DNA of 64,000 nt from Nemophila menziesii (lineage: Eukaryota > Streptophyta > Magnoliopsida > Boraginales > Hydrophyllaceae): contig JARWIR010000031.1 of the NCBI GenBank assembly GCA_029959085.1, positions 7,812,001 to 7,876,000 on the forward strand, in the 5' to 3' direction. The notes below the pieces were generated by a model. That model saw only the letters and a program-made list of their open reading frames with translations, was not told where the DNA came from and made no database searches. Shown here in pieces: positions 45,609-56,853 of this stretch. Each line of letters begins with the position of its first letter. Positions within the stretch are counted from its first letter, which is position 1. A program made the position numbers and the translations under genes.

Positions 45609-47064
45609 CTTTGTCGTCCCGACAAAGTAAAATAAAAACAAAGGATCTTTTAGGTGAACGCAGAAGGTAGAATCTAGTAAATAATCTCAAAGCAAAGCTT
45701 AAAACAAATTTTATATAGTATAATCTAGGAATTAATATACACCTACACTTATCATGCAAAATCAAATACAAAACAATATCAATCCCAAAATTAATTTCAC
45801 AATGCTAGAAGGTTACGCTTAATACTTATCTCAAGAAGGTGGCTTTAGGGTGTTCCTCGATCTTTACTTGTGTTGAATGTTCCACTTAGAATAATCCCTA
45901 TTAACTCACTGTGCATCTAGGAATCACGAGGTCTTTACGGTTTTAGCGTAGGCTTAAGGACGGTATGGTATGTATATTTGGTAAATTTGAAGTGAGCTTT
46001 TGGCTCTCTCCTCACTTACCATCAACAAAACTGTCCAAGAGCTTGAGTTTACACTCGGATAACGTTCTCACTCAACCCAATCTCGGCGCTTAATTAGCGT
46101 CCCCAAATTAACCCAATAAGCACTAAGGATGATTCACTTAAAAATTTCCACTTTGCCGGTCCGAATATGTATATTCTTTTCAAATCATTCGTTTTTTCTT
46201 ATAGCTATGACTCTCTTTATGATGTTTGAGATATCATGCTATTTTTCATAGTTATGCCTATTCATAACTTGAGCTCGAAGCTTCTTTTCCATTCACTATT
46301 ACCCCGGCAAAGGGTTACAATATCATAAACCTGTGAATCATCAAAATATATAACCGAGCACAATTGATAAGCTCAAAAATCCCAACCCAATAAATTCCCA
46401 TATGGTGGACCCACCACCCCAAACTCAAGCTCAAGACAGGAAGTCTCAGGATCGTGATTCAAGTGCGGGTCATATGGTTATGCCTAACAATCTAAAGGGA
46501 AATTGGCTTATAATGTGGCGTCAAAAGAAAGGCTTAAAGGCTAAAAATTTGTCTAAGAAGGATAAAATTAATTTAGGGATAGAAGGCCAAAAAGGATTCA
46601 AAGGGCTAACAAAGAACTGCATCTATCATCTTCCTATTACACAACTTGCCTCTAGTTCATACCTAAGTGGGTTCTCTACTCATTTAGATTCTCACATTCT
46701 ACAAACCACCTATTATCCTTAAGCACAAGTTTACTTCTTTTGCATTGTTCATTAATTCTTCCTATCAATTATCTCAAATTCGCATGCAATCAAAGTGCGT
46801 TTTACACTAACTCCTAAAGTCAACTATTTTCTATCATAAATTTATAAAAAGCATGCTTGATGGGGGCATTTAAAATACTCGACAACTCTACAGTCAAAAG
46901 ATTCCTCGAACTAATTTTTTTTTTAAAACAGTAAAACACATAAAATTGGGATGAGGCAACGAACTCCACCCCAAACTCAAAAATGATTCGTGTCCCCACG
47001 ACTCGAAAAAGACTCATTAAAGCAATTAAACAATTAAAACAAATAAGAAAGGGATAGGAAAACG
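45609..47064 (-). other. 3' non-coding region of D
   Basis: Shares conserved blocks with A-1, A-2 and B-2 (around 45830-46050 and 46300-46480). A plus-strand frame at 46402-46722 crosses these blocks but has no homologous frame in A-1 or A-2, so it is not called. Confidence 0.5.
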
Positions 47065-47342
47065 TATCTGAACCAGCACGAAGCTGGTGTCCATGGTTGC
47101 GTGTAGGTTGAGCTCCTCTTGTTGCGTAGGTGGCATGTTGAACATTGCTCACTCCACGTAATATGATTTGCATAAGCTCCAACTCTTTTGTGATTTTTCC
47201 TATGGGTTTCAATCACCTCTTCATGATTCTCCTCCAAAGTTTCCATTCTTCCAACTACATCTTTTAACACCCAAAAGTAATACAAGCTTCTCCAACTTCT
47301 CTTTTCTCTTCATGGTATTCTTGACCTCCCAATCTTTGACAT
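47065..47342 (-). pseudogene. Reduced env-position ORF of D
   Basis: A Met at 47342 (MSKIGRSRIP) precedes a stop and then a coiled-coil segment (GRMETLEENHEEVIETHRK, frameshift, ITKELELMQIILRGVSNVQ) ending NHGHQLRAGSDTF, matching the A-2 C-terminus (GNQPRAG). As in A-1, the stop is lost (GSDTF read-through). The central domain is missing. Confidence 0.65.
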
Positions 47343-47729
47343 CTCAATGGACCCCAAACTCAAAACTTCAAATAATCAAAAACTAGAGAGGAGTTTTGAA
47401 ATTTGATGTTTTGAGGATTTGTAATAAAGTATTATGGAGTCATATTAGATGGGTAATGAATATGTAACAGCTTGGGGAAGGTTTAATGAATAGGATTGAA
47501 GCTTTGATGAAGAGGTTTAAGGTTGAAGGAGAAGATTTCTTGATTTTCTTGAAGGATTGTGGTGTTAGATGTGTGTTTAGAATGAAATATGAGGAAGGAT
47601 TTGATGTTCTTTGGTGTTGTAGTTGTCTTTGTGCAGGTACATAAGGGTTAGGATCTGGAAAATTCGTTTTCGAAGAGGCTAGGGTTTATCTCGTTAAGGT
47701 AAGAAGTTGACTGGGCCTTGATCTCTTCA
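47343..47729 (-). other. Spacer between repeats and env-position remnant of D
   Basis: About 390 bp with GATGTTTTGAG near the ORF, as in A-1, E and A-2. No gene is seen. Confidence 0.4.
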
Positions 47730-48075
47730 AAAACCGCCTGGCGCGGTGCATACCTGCGGTGCATGGGTGTACCGCGAGGGTACACCGCAGCGCTGTTGGT
47801 GTGAATTTTTCGCCTCTGCATTATACCCGTGCTAGCACCCCGTGGCACGCGTTTTGGGCGTGCGGTGCAGAGGTGCGGTGCATGGGTACTCCGCGCCTGC
47901 TCCGTGAAAAAACCCGCGGTACATACCCCGTGGCACACGTTTTGGGCGTGCGGTGTATGGTGCGGTGCACCGCGGCTATCAGCTTCTCTTTTTCTCGCCT
48001 CTGGATAAGACCCGTGGTGCGCGACCCGTGGTACGGGTTTTTTGGGAGCGGTACATCCCTGCGTTATAGGGGGTA
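47730..48075 (-). repeat. GC-rich palindromic repeat array of D
   Basis: Four units starting near 47735, 47838, 47925 and 48008 with CCCGTGGCACRCGTTTTGGG and GCGGTGCA words, including the perfect palindrome GCGGTGCACCGC (47962-47973). Long open frames across it on both strands (47648-48184, 47759-48106) result from GC-rich repeats and are not conserved in other elements. Confidence 0.8.
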
Positions 48076-48280
48076 CACCGCGGGGGTAGTCCGCGCCAGC
48101 CTTTGAATTTTCCAAAAATTTTCTTTTGCGTTTCCTAGCACCCCAAACTTGATTCCTGCACCAATAACACACTACCTTTCTCATTTCTTTTAAAAGTAGA
48201 CACTAAAACTTGACACTAACTTAAAATTATACACTAGGAATTGAAAAACTGAAAGCAATAAACTAATATACATTGAAATG

Positions 48281-48319
48281 GCTTTTGTTTAACGTCGTTT
48301 AATCTCGACGGGTTACCTC
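48281..48319 (-). other. Conserved post-ORF hairpin of D
   Basis: CGTCG-AGATTAAA-CGACG then TTAAACAAAAGC on the minus strand. The stem is identical to A-1, with one extra loop base. Confidence 0.7.
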
Positions 48320-48324
48320 TCGAA

Positions 48325-51078
48325 TCATTTGTTCACATAACCTCCCCAGCAGTGAGTGAGGTTATCAATGTTTGCTACACGGAATTTGCATCCCTTAGCT
48401 TTTATTACCACCAGTTGATTTGAAATAACCCTTGTGACCATGAACGGTCCTTGCCAAGAACTCTTGGCTTCGCGCGTTTTCGAAGGAGGATCAGGCTTCT
48501 TCAATGCAACCTCTTCGCCCACTCTGAACCCCCTTTTCTTTCTCTCTTTCTTAGGTTCTTTAGGAACCTTCATAGCTCGCCTCTTCTCTTTTATCTTTGC
48601 ACCGTCAAGGAACCACAGATTTGGTGGATTGTCCTCAGGATCTGAATGGAGAAACCACGGATTTGGTGGTTTCTTTTTTAGCTCTTCTTCCTCCATTCCC
48701 GAGGTTTCCACTACCTTAGTTGGTTCCTTGTCTGTTTGTTCAATCACGTCAATCCGGAAGCAATCCTCCTTGGGATCCGGAAACTTCATTGGCTTAAACA
48801 CGTTAAATTTCACTTCCTCGTCTTGGATACGCATAATCAATTCACCGTTCTCTACATCAATCAAAGCACACCCCGTGGCTACGAATGGTCTTCCCAAAAT
48901 AATGGGAACATTCCTATCCGCGTCGTAATCAAGTAATACAAAATCAACAGGGAAGATTAACGTACCAGCCTTTACGAGGACATCTTCTAGTCTTCCCTCT
49001 GGATGTACGAGGGATCTGTCAGCCATTTGCAAAACCATAGAGGTGGGTTTTGCGTTTCCTATCTTCAACTTTTCAAACACGGATTTGGGCATGAGATTAA
49101 TACTTGCTCCCAAATCACACAAAGCTTTCCCTTGCCACTTAGCACCAATGGAAATCGGGATCGTAAAACTTCCAGGATCAAGTAATTTGGGTGGCAACTT
49201 ACTTTGGCAGATGGCACTACACTCTTCTGGCAAACCCACCATTTCATTCTCAAGATACTGACGCTTGCTGGTGATAGCTCTTTTCAAGAATTTCATGTAT
49301 TTCGGTACACCTTTGATAGCCTCTAAGAAAGGTATATTAATGTTGAGCTTACTCACCATGTTCATGAATCTCTAATATTCCGCAGTATCTCCTTTCTTCT
49401 GAACTCTTGAAGGGAATGGTGGAGGAGGACGGACTTCTATAGCATCTTTCTTTTTCGGATTTTCCGGAATCTTCTCCACTTCAATTATTTTAGGTTCATT
49501 TTCTTTCTCTTCCACCTCTTGTACCGGTTTCTCTTTCACAGTTGTTTCTTTTTCTTTCATAATGGGAAACGGTGGGGTGGAATGATTCTTACCACTTCTA
49601 AGGGAGATCGCGTTACATTCTTCATATGGTTTAGGTTCTTCAGTATCACTCGGTAGTTGTCCTTGTTGACGTTGATTTAATTGCTTATTAATCTGGGCTA
49701 TCTGAGTTTCCATTAATTTAAGTGTTGTGGCCGTAGTTTGTTGAATGTTCATTAGTTTTGTCAAGGTTTGTTGAACATCTAATGCACCTTCTTGAGGTTG
49801 AGCAGGTAAGGCCTTCTGGTTCATGGTGTCGGCATAAGCATCTTGAGGAGGTTGTCTCTGATTTCCGTAAGCTTGTCCACCTTGGTAGTTGTTCTGAGGT
49901 CTTGGTTGATAGTTATTGCCTTGGGGACGCGGTTGATATACATGTTGTGGATTAGCGGCCCCATTTGGATTCGAATATTGGAAACCCGGATGGTTTCTAT
50001 TCGGTTGATAACCTTGACCACTTAAGTTATAGTTTCCGCGGTTGGATACGAACATTACGGATTCTTGATTGTTTTGACAGGTCTCCCAATCATGATCTTC
50101 TGTACCGCAGTTAGAACACCCATAAACTTCTTGTGTAACATTAACTTCCGCTCTTTTACTTGCAACACTCTTTGTAACGGCTATAGTAAGTTGTTTCAGT
50201 TGTTGCTCGAGTTTGTTTTCCATGGCGGTGACTTTTTCTTCAATTGACGAAGTATTTCCACCTCGAACCGGTGTTCGTACAGTGTTCCAACCAAGTTCAT
50301 TTGTTACAGTTCTATTTAAAATAATCTTCGCATGAACTGGTTGTACCTGTAGGAATCCACCACCAGAAAGCAAGTCCAGATCCTTTCTTGAAGAGCCATC
50401 AAGTCCTCGGTAAAATATCTTCATTTGTTGAACTTCTGTGAGGCAATGATCAGGGACTCTTCGTAAGCAAATCTGAAATCTCTTCCAACTTCTACCCAAA
50501 GTCTCGTCTTGCTCTTGTTTGAATGAGGTTAGTTCAACTTGCGCATCTAATCTCATATTCGTTGGGTAGTATCTATCGAAGAACGCGGTTTGTAATGCGT
50601 CCCATGTTGTAATTGTTCCGGGTTCATGAGAATCATGCCACTCACTTGCTCCATCAATAACGAAGTATCTAAAATTAGCAAAATACATTTGCTCTTTAGT
50701 TACTCCTTGCGTAATATAAGAATCGCAAATTTGCATGAACTTCTGTACAGCACGGATCGGATCTTCACTGGGTGTTCCTCGGTAATTGCCATAACTCTGA
50801 AACTGAGATAACATACCAGGATCGGGTCTGAATCTCTCGACATCAATATTCGCAGGGCCAATTCCGAGGGCAGGAGCTCGAAACGGAGCTTCTTCAGGGC
50901 CATTGATGAACCACAGATCATTGTTTCGAGCAACAGGAGCAGCTGGAGGGAGTTGACCAGCCATTGTTTCTTTTGCTAATTGCTCCTCTAACTCTTTTGC
51001 TTTAGCGTCTCTCTTTCTTTTGTTTGCTTCACGAACTAGGTTTTCGGGATTTGCAAGAATCACGATATCTTCACGCAT
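48325..51078 (-). pseudogene. Gag-protease-tail frame of D, one in-frame stop
   Basis: Start at 51078 (MREDIVILANPENL), aligned with A-1; an upstream Met at 51189 lies in the leader. Gag with FRPDPGMLSQFQSYGNYRG, zinc knuckle CSNCGTEDHDWETC, Gln/Asn-rich linker, SLRSGKNHSTPPFP, protease LCDLGASINLMPKSVFEK and ILGRPFVATGCALIDVENG. After FRIDV comes a basic tail with a small internal duplication (PPNPWFL, PPNLWFL), SSWQGPFMVTRV and GCKFRVANIDNLTHCWGG. One TAG (49372-49374) replaces Gln in AEYQRF; otherwise it is open for about 915 codons. There is no RT or integrase between protease and stop. Confidence 0.92.
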
Positions 51079-51197
51079 AAACCAAAACCTGTAAACCTGA
51101 GAAAGAAAGACAACCCAAAGCGTAAAAGTGAAAAATAAAACTAAAACTAAACTAACAATTAAACTACTAAAGATTAACACCGGGGTCACACGCTACC

Positions 51198-51216
51198 GTC
51201 CCCGGCAGCGGTGCCA
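51198..51216 (-). other. Primer-binding site of D
   Basis: TGGCACCGCTGCCGGGGAC on the minus strand, six bases inside the 5' LTR; one change (GCGCC to GCACC) from A-1. Confidence 0.78.
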
Positions 51217-51222
51217 AAAACT

Positions 51223-53009
51223 TGGTGGGTCCTGGGGTGTTTTAAAATAAAGTGCAAAATAGAGGAACCACTTAACCGCAAGTGTACGGTTGTCCAAGTA
51301 ATACTCTGACAAGTCGGATTCGTTCTCAGGGATTGGATTGGTATAACCCAAGTGTTCAACAGATAAGTAGTAGTAATTGCAAATACAGAAAATAAAAGAT
51401 GAGAAATATTTATTTGGTTTTTATATTAATCCTAAGAATGCATGAAAATAAATAACTGAAAATAAATACTAAAGGACTAGATGCAGATATGAGCTATACT
51501 TGAGTCTCGCAAGGAATCCACTTAATCAATATAATCTATGTTATGTTTAAGGGTAGAATTGGAATTATAATATTAGTCGGGACTCTAATATCTCCTAGCC
51601 CCCTGTCGGGTGGACCTAGAAGCTATCCTAAAGTATCATAAACACCTGTATGGTCGAATATGCCTCTTCGGATGATATGATTTTACCTCTTTGGCTATGT
51701 AACTAGTTAAGCCTGTCGGTCAATAACGGACATTACACGGGTATTACCTAGATCTGTATTCAAACCCCCCTGTCGGATGATCACTTCGCCACTAAAGTGA
51801 ATAGCCCAAATACTAAAATATATTTCTAGTTGTACGGAAAAGAAATAGTGATTAAAACAAAATAATATCTAAGACCTAATTCAATTTAAATCATAACAAT
51901 CCCAAATTCAAAACATAAATTAAATTAATTAGGGTTCATCCCTTTATTGCGATTCTCAAGTAATTAAGGTTTAGCTCATATTGAAAGTAAAAACATTAAA
52001 GAAATTAATACTATACATGTCCTAATAACAAAAATAAAATAAGAACCTAGATAGAGGAATTGGCTTGAACTGTTGTTGGAGATATAGACAGTCTCCAGCT
52101 TCTGCTCTTGCTTCCGCCTCTTGACGCTCTCTCTAAGGATGATATAAATTGAAGGTTTAATGAGAGGTCTTTGACTCTCTCTCTAAGGATATTGAATAAA
52201 TTATGAGAGGTACTGAATAATGAGGTCTAAGGGGGTATTTATAGGTGTTGGAAGACCCTAGGTCGAATTTGCTTGGAGTGGAAGACAAGTCAAGGACTCT
52301 CAAATTCGTAGCTCTAAAAGATAAGATTCTGCTGATTTGATTTGGTCATATCTTTTTCAATACTTATCCGTTTGAGAAGTTCCAATACATGAAACTGCTT
52401 GTCTTGGAAAGCTCTTTCTATTGGTGCAGACAATTCGTCCAGAATCCTTGCCAATCTTTTATTATGAATTAATCTCTAAAACGTGGCTGGATTTTCAGAT
52501 TTCGAAAGGCAGCTTTATCTTTTCCTCCTTTGAATAAATATTTCCTAAATCTTCTTATTTCCATGTAAATCTTCTTTCCTTTCATCTTCATCTTGACTTG
52601 GTCTCTAAGTAATTACCATTTATCTCTTAAAGCTTCACATTAAATAATTAATTAAACCGTATATGCTTAAAAAGAATAAATCAATAAATCAAGAAATCGA
52701 AATAGGAAAGTGTACTCTAAAAATAGAAACTCGACTAGAAATGACTTCCTAACACTCTAAAATACACTAAGACTTTATTCTCACTTCTTCTCCTTGGATT
52801 GGTCTTTCATGAAATTCAAGAACCAATTAACTTTGCATTCAAAATAGTCAAATTTACGCACAAAAGCTCAGATTCTGCAAATAGTTAATTTCCAAGGGGA
52901 GAAAGTGTAATATGATCAATTAAGCCTAAAAGTCTATCAAACAAGCCATTTATTCACCTAAAAGGATGTCTCCAAGGGGCTAATAATTAGAACAAATCGG
53001 GAGACATCA
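51223..53009 (-). repeat. 5' LTR of D (about 1.79 kb)
   Basis: Collinear with 43795-45591. Main differences are a 7-bp gap near 51870 and scattered transitions. Confidence 0.95.
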
Positions 53010-53014
53010 GATAG

Positions 53015-54480
53015 GTATGGTGGAGGAGGACGTGTATTAGTTTCCGCTGAGCTTTTCTTCTAATCTAGTGTCTTTTCTGGGGTACTCTTTGGTTCAACTA
53101 CCTCTTCCACCTTATCTTCTACTGTTTCTTCAACCACTTTTTATGGAATAGAGGGCGGTTCTGGTTCTTCTCGAGGCGGGGGTAATTGTTTTCCACTTCA
53201 TAATTTAACTGCATTGCAATCATCATCTTGAGGTGCAATAGTATCACTTGGGAGTTGCCCTTTTGGCCTGTTATGTAATGTACTCGCCATCTGTGAAAGA
53301 GTATGCTCGAGATTCTTGATTAACTTTGATTGGGGTTGGAGTCTTCGCTGGTTCATCTTCATATTTTCTTCAACTAATTTCATCATTTCAGCCATACTTG
53401 AATCCAAACACGAAGGTTGCTCTTATTTAGCTTGTTGCATTGAATGTTGCGGTGGTTCTTCATAAGGTTTTTCATAAATTGGCGCTTATTGATATATGGG
53501 TTGTGGTTGATAAAAGGATTGAGGTCGAGTTTGATAATATGTCTCTTGATTTCTGACCCAATTCTGATTCTGTGGGGGCTGATAATTAGCGTAATTTCCT
53601 TGAGATTGATAATAACCATTTGAATAACGGTTTATTTGATGAGATACGAAGGAAATCGAAGCTGGATTATTCATACACTTTTTCTACAAATGATTTATTA
53701 CTTCACAACCAGGACATAAAGGTAAAATATGTACTAGATTTACCTGAGCTATTGTTCGAGCTTGTTCTCGTAATTCCTTGAGTTGTTGGTTTAATTCTTC
53801 GAGCCTTAGAGATTCTGAGGTCTCTTCTTCTTTTTCTAGTTCAATCGTCCAACTTCTGTCGTTCTCAAGAACTTTCTCCATAATAGTTTCAGCTTCTTCA
53901 GGATCTAATAATACGAAACCTTTATATCCTAAGAAATCTGCTCTTTCTTTGGACTTGTTATTGAGTCTTCCATAGAACATGGTTAATAAATATTCTGGCA
54001 ATGATATATGGAATGGACATCTCGCCTTCTTCTCGTTAAATCGTAACCATTCTTCACCAACACTTTCCGTCTTCCTGCATAAATTGTTCAAGCTGCAACA
54101 TATCTTTTAATCGTCTACTAACCGGATAGAATCGGTCTAGTAATTTGGATTGAAGCTTGTCCCAATCTGGAATAACATCAGGGTGTTTGGAATCATACCA
54201 ATTTCTCGCACTTTCAGTCAAAAAGAACGGGAACATAACATAATACATGTGCTCCTTTGTGACGCCTTTTAATGATATAAGCGTCACAGATCTGCATGAA
54301 TTTCTGAACATACCGGACCAGATCTTGTTGTGCAACACCGCTAAATTGTCCATGACTCGCAAATTGCGCTATCATGCCTGGATCTAGTCTAAACTTAGCT
54401 GCTTGGATTTTTGGAGTGCGGATTCATCTAGGTTGCACTCTAAATGAGATGGGAAGATCAAGTCTCCTCGGGCTTGCCAT
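53015..54480 (-). pseudogene. Gag of B-2 (5' half of split gag-PR), frameshifted
   Basis: Start MASPRRLDLP at 54480, directly downstream of leader and primer-binding site. Motifs: GMIAQFASHGQFSG, KGVTKEHMYYVMFPFFLTES, EEWLRFNEKKARCPFH. Zinc knuckle CPGCEVINH, then Leu, TAG, Lys-Lys, Cys: the spacing CX2CX4HX4C survives with a stop inside. Tyr/Gln-rich linker, then LEHTLSQMASTLHNRPKGQL. Stops include TGA (53198-53200) for Arg of LRSGK. Frameshifts are near 54280 and 54060. It ends at the D insertion. Confidence 0.82.
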
Positions 54481-54575
54481 CTGTAAAATCTGTAAAACAA
54501 AACAAAAAGCAAAAGCATAAAATAGAACTAACTGAAATAAAAGCACTAAATAAATGCACAATGACTAACGATGTA

Positions 54576-54594
54576 GTCCCCAGCAGCGGTGCCA
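54576..54594 (-). other. Primer-binding site of B-2
   Basis: TGGCACCGCTGCTGGGGAC on the minus strand, two changes from the A-1 site. Confidence 0.75.
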
Positions 54595-54600
54595 AAAACT

Positions 54601-55274
54601 TGGTGTCGCCTAGGGCGTGATAAAATAATAGATAAAAATAAATGCAAATAAACACCCTAGTCTAAGCACGGTTCTGCAAGTATACATGACATATGTAATT
54701 TTTAATGATAAATAAGATTTGTTTCTCAGAGACTACGAAACTTAGGAAGAACTTATGCAATTTATCAAGTACAGATATAATAGCTAGAACAGATAATACG
54801 CAAGAATAAAGAAAAGGCAAATAGATTTTTATTTGGTTTTTGTATTGGAGAATTAAACTAAATAAATTAGAGACAAAAATTTAAATAAAGAGAAGAAGAT
54901 AGTATGAGAGTTTAGCTCGAGAAACTAGCAAGTAATCCCCACTAGCCTAGTTTATTCTAACCATGTAAAGGCGGATTATGTAGAATTGCAATAATCAGGA
55001 TTCTAAATTCATCCCTATCCCCGAAGAGCGAACTAGGGCGGCGACCTTTCTATCACGAGGGAACTCACAAAGGGTCAACCTGCGCCACTTGGGTCCTAGG
55101 TGTAGTCCTACCTACTAATGATGATTGGTGATTAAATTAAACATTAGTGATTATCTAGTTAGGTCGGTATTGTCAAAACCGATTCCATATACTAAACGTT
55201 ATGTGGTGTTTCAATAGTTAAACACCCCTTCCGGGTGACCATCTAACTACTATTAAGGTAATCCTATACGTTGC
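54601..55274 (-). repeat. 5' LTR of B-2, interrupted by A-2
   Basis: Matches 38406-39090. It stops after CGTTGC, exactly where the LTR of A-2 begins; the counterpart LTR reads on from CGTTGC into GCACC (39079). The remaining 0.9 kb should follow A-2 outside the window. Confidence 0.9.
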
Positions 55275-56836
55275 TGGTGGTCCTTTGTGTGTTCTAAAAT
55301 AAATGCAATAAATAATCGAACCACAACCGCAAGTGTACGGTTGTCCCAAGTAATATAGTTGATAAAACAGATTCGTTCCAAGGACGAGATGGTTGACTAC
55401 AATGTTTAACAAGTAATGAATGGTTGCACTTATGAAAACAAGTAAAGAAAATATGTTTGTTTGGTTTTTGTATTAATGCTAAGTAAATGAAAGACGATTA
55501 TTAAAATGCAAATAAAAGCTAAGACGCAAGTAAAATGATGTAAAACGCAATATGAGAAGTAGCACTTGAGAACGCAAGGATCCTCCCAATCCTATTTCCT
55601 AACTTATGTTGTTTAAGGGCTAAATTGGTCAATTACAATGGTCGGGATTCTAAATTCCTTATACCCCCGTCAGGGTGGACTATAAGGCGATCCTAGAGTG
55701 TCACTAGTCCCGTCAGGGTAAATATGATCCACTTTTGGATGTTTAAGTTTTATTACCTCATTGGCCCTAGAATTAGCTAAGTTCGTCAGAATCAGTAGCT
55801 TCTATCCTAGATTGAATAAATGGTTCTGTATTTAAACCCTCCGCCAGGATGATCCAATTGCCACTAATTGGAATAGCCTAAATACTAACACCTGTTCCTA
55901 GTTCATGACGCTAAAAACAGTAAATATTCTCAATTTATAGAAAAGAGTAAAAGCCCCAATCTAATTTAATTTAACAGAAACCCAAATTCAACATTCGAAA
56001 TTCAATAAGATTGGGATTCACCCATTAATTGTTCTCAAGCACTAATAAATGTTTAGCTCATATTAAAAAGAAAAACTAAATTAATTGAAATGGAATTCAT
56101 ATTTGATTACAAAATTAAAATTGAAAGAAACCTAATTTCCGGAGTTGGAATGACTGAGAACGGAGATATAGACCCTCTCCAGTTCTTGCAGCTTCTTCTT
56201 TCTTCCTTCTGTTGCTTCTCTCTGATGTTTAATCTTGTGGAATGTGAATTGTATGAAAAATAGAAGTCAAAAGCTCCTTTTATAAGTGTAAAAACGGATT
56301 AGGGCTTGGACCTAATAATAAAACACTAATTAAATGTCCAAGCCCAAATTCTAAGCCCAAAATCTCGTAACTGCTGATACACCTTCACTAAAACGGCCTT
56401 TCCCTCTTCGTTATGATTCTGATTGACCTCATTCCAGTTGCTAAAGTTCCGTAACTAGATAAGAAATGTTTTCTCTTCAAAGATCAGCGGCTAAATCAGT
56501 TCTTAAGCACCTCGAAATTAGCAATCTATGGCCTGGAAAACAGATTTTCAGTACTAAAAATAATATCTTCGGGATTTATCTTCAAGTCTTGACTCCCTAT
56601 CACGATCTTTGACTCTCTTCTCGGATTCCATTCCTAGCTAATAATCAAAACCTACAAACTTTCCACTTGAATACAAAAGATTACGCGCAAAACTTTAATA
56701 AATCAAAATTACTAGAAATAAAATGGAAATTCCGGATTATTGTATTTTTAACTCAAAAATCTATCAAAATATTCAAATAAACATAAAAAATGATGTCTCC
56801 CAAGGGTCGAAAATAAGAACAATTAGGGAGACATCA
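55275..56836 (-). repeat. 3' LTR of A-2 (about 1.56 kb)
   Basis: TGGTGGTCC...GAGACATCA, aligned along its length with LTR A-1 (6612-8160). Confidence 0.92.
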
Positions 56837-56853
56837 AGACCCCCAACTCAAAC
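56837..56853 (-). other. Polypurine tract of A-2
   Basis: GAGTTGGGGGTCT on the minus strand abuts the LTR. Confidence 0.72.

Larger units (their letters stand above)
43795..53009 (-). mobile_element. Athila-type element D, complete, non-autonomous, TSD GATAG
   Basis: LTRs 43795-45591 and 51223-53009, flanked by the 5-bp direct repeat GATAG (43790-43794 and 53010-53014). Removing D restores the B-2 gag-protease frame. Internal order (minus): primer-binding site, gag-protease-tail frame, post-ORF hairpin, GC-rich palindromic repeats, reduced env-position remnant, 3' non-coding region and polypurine tract. The LTRs differ by roughly 30 substitutions or small gaps by eye (about 1.5-2%), indicating a young insertion. 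No RT, RNase H or integrase. Confidence 0.95.

Noticed and set aside
47648..48184. 178-codon minus and 115-codon plus frames in D
   Set aside because: GC-rich repeat array; Arg/Pro/His-rich translations without domains and not conserved between elements.
51079..51189. D gag starting at 51189 with a hydrophobic N-terminus
   Set aside because: The segment is the leader between primer-binding site and gag; homologues start at the MRRR/MRED position.
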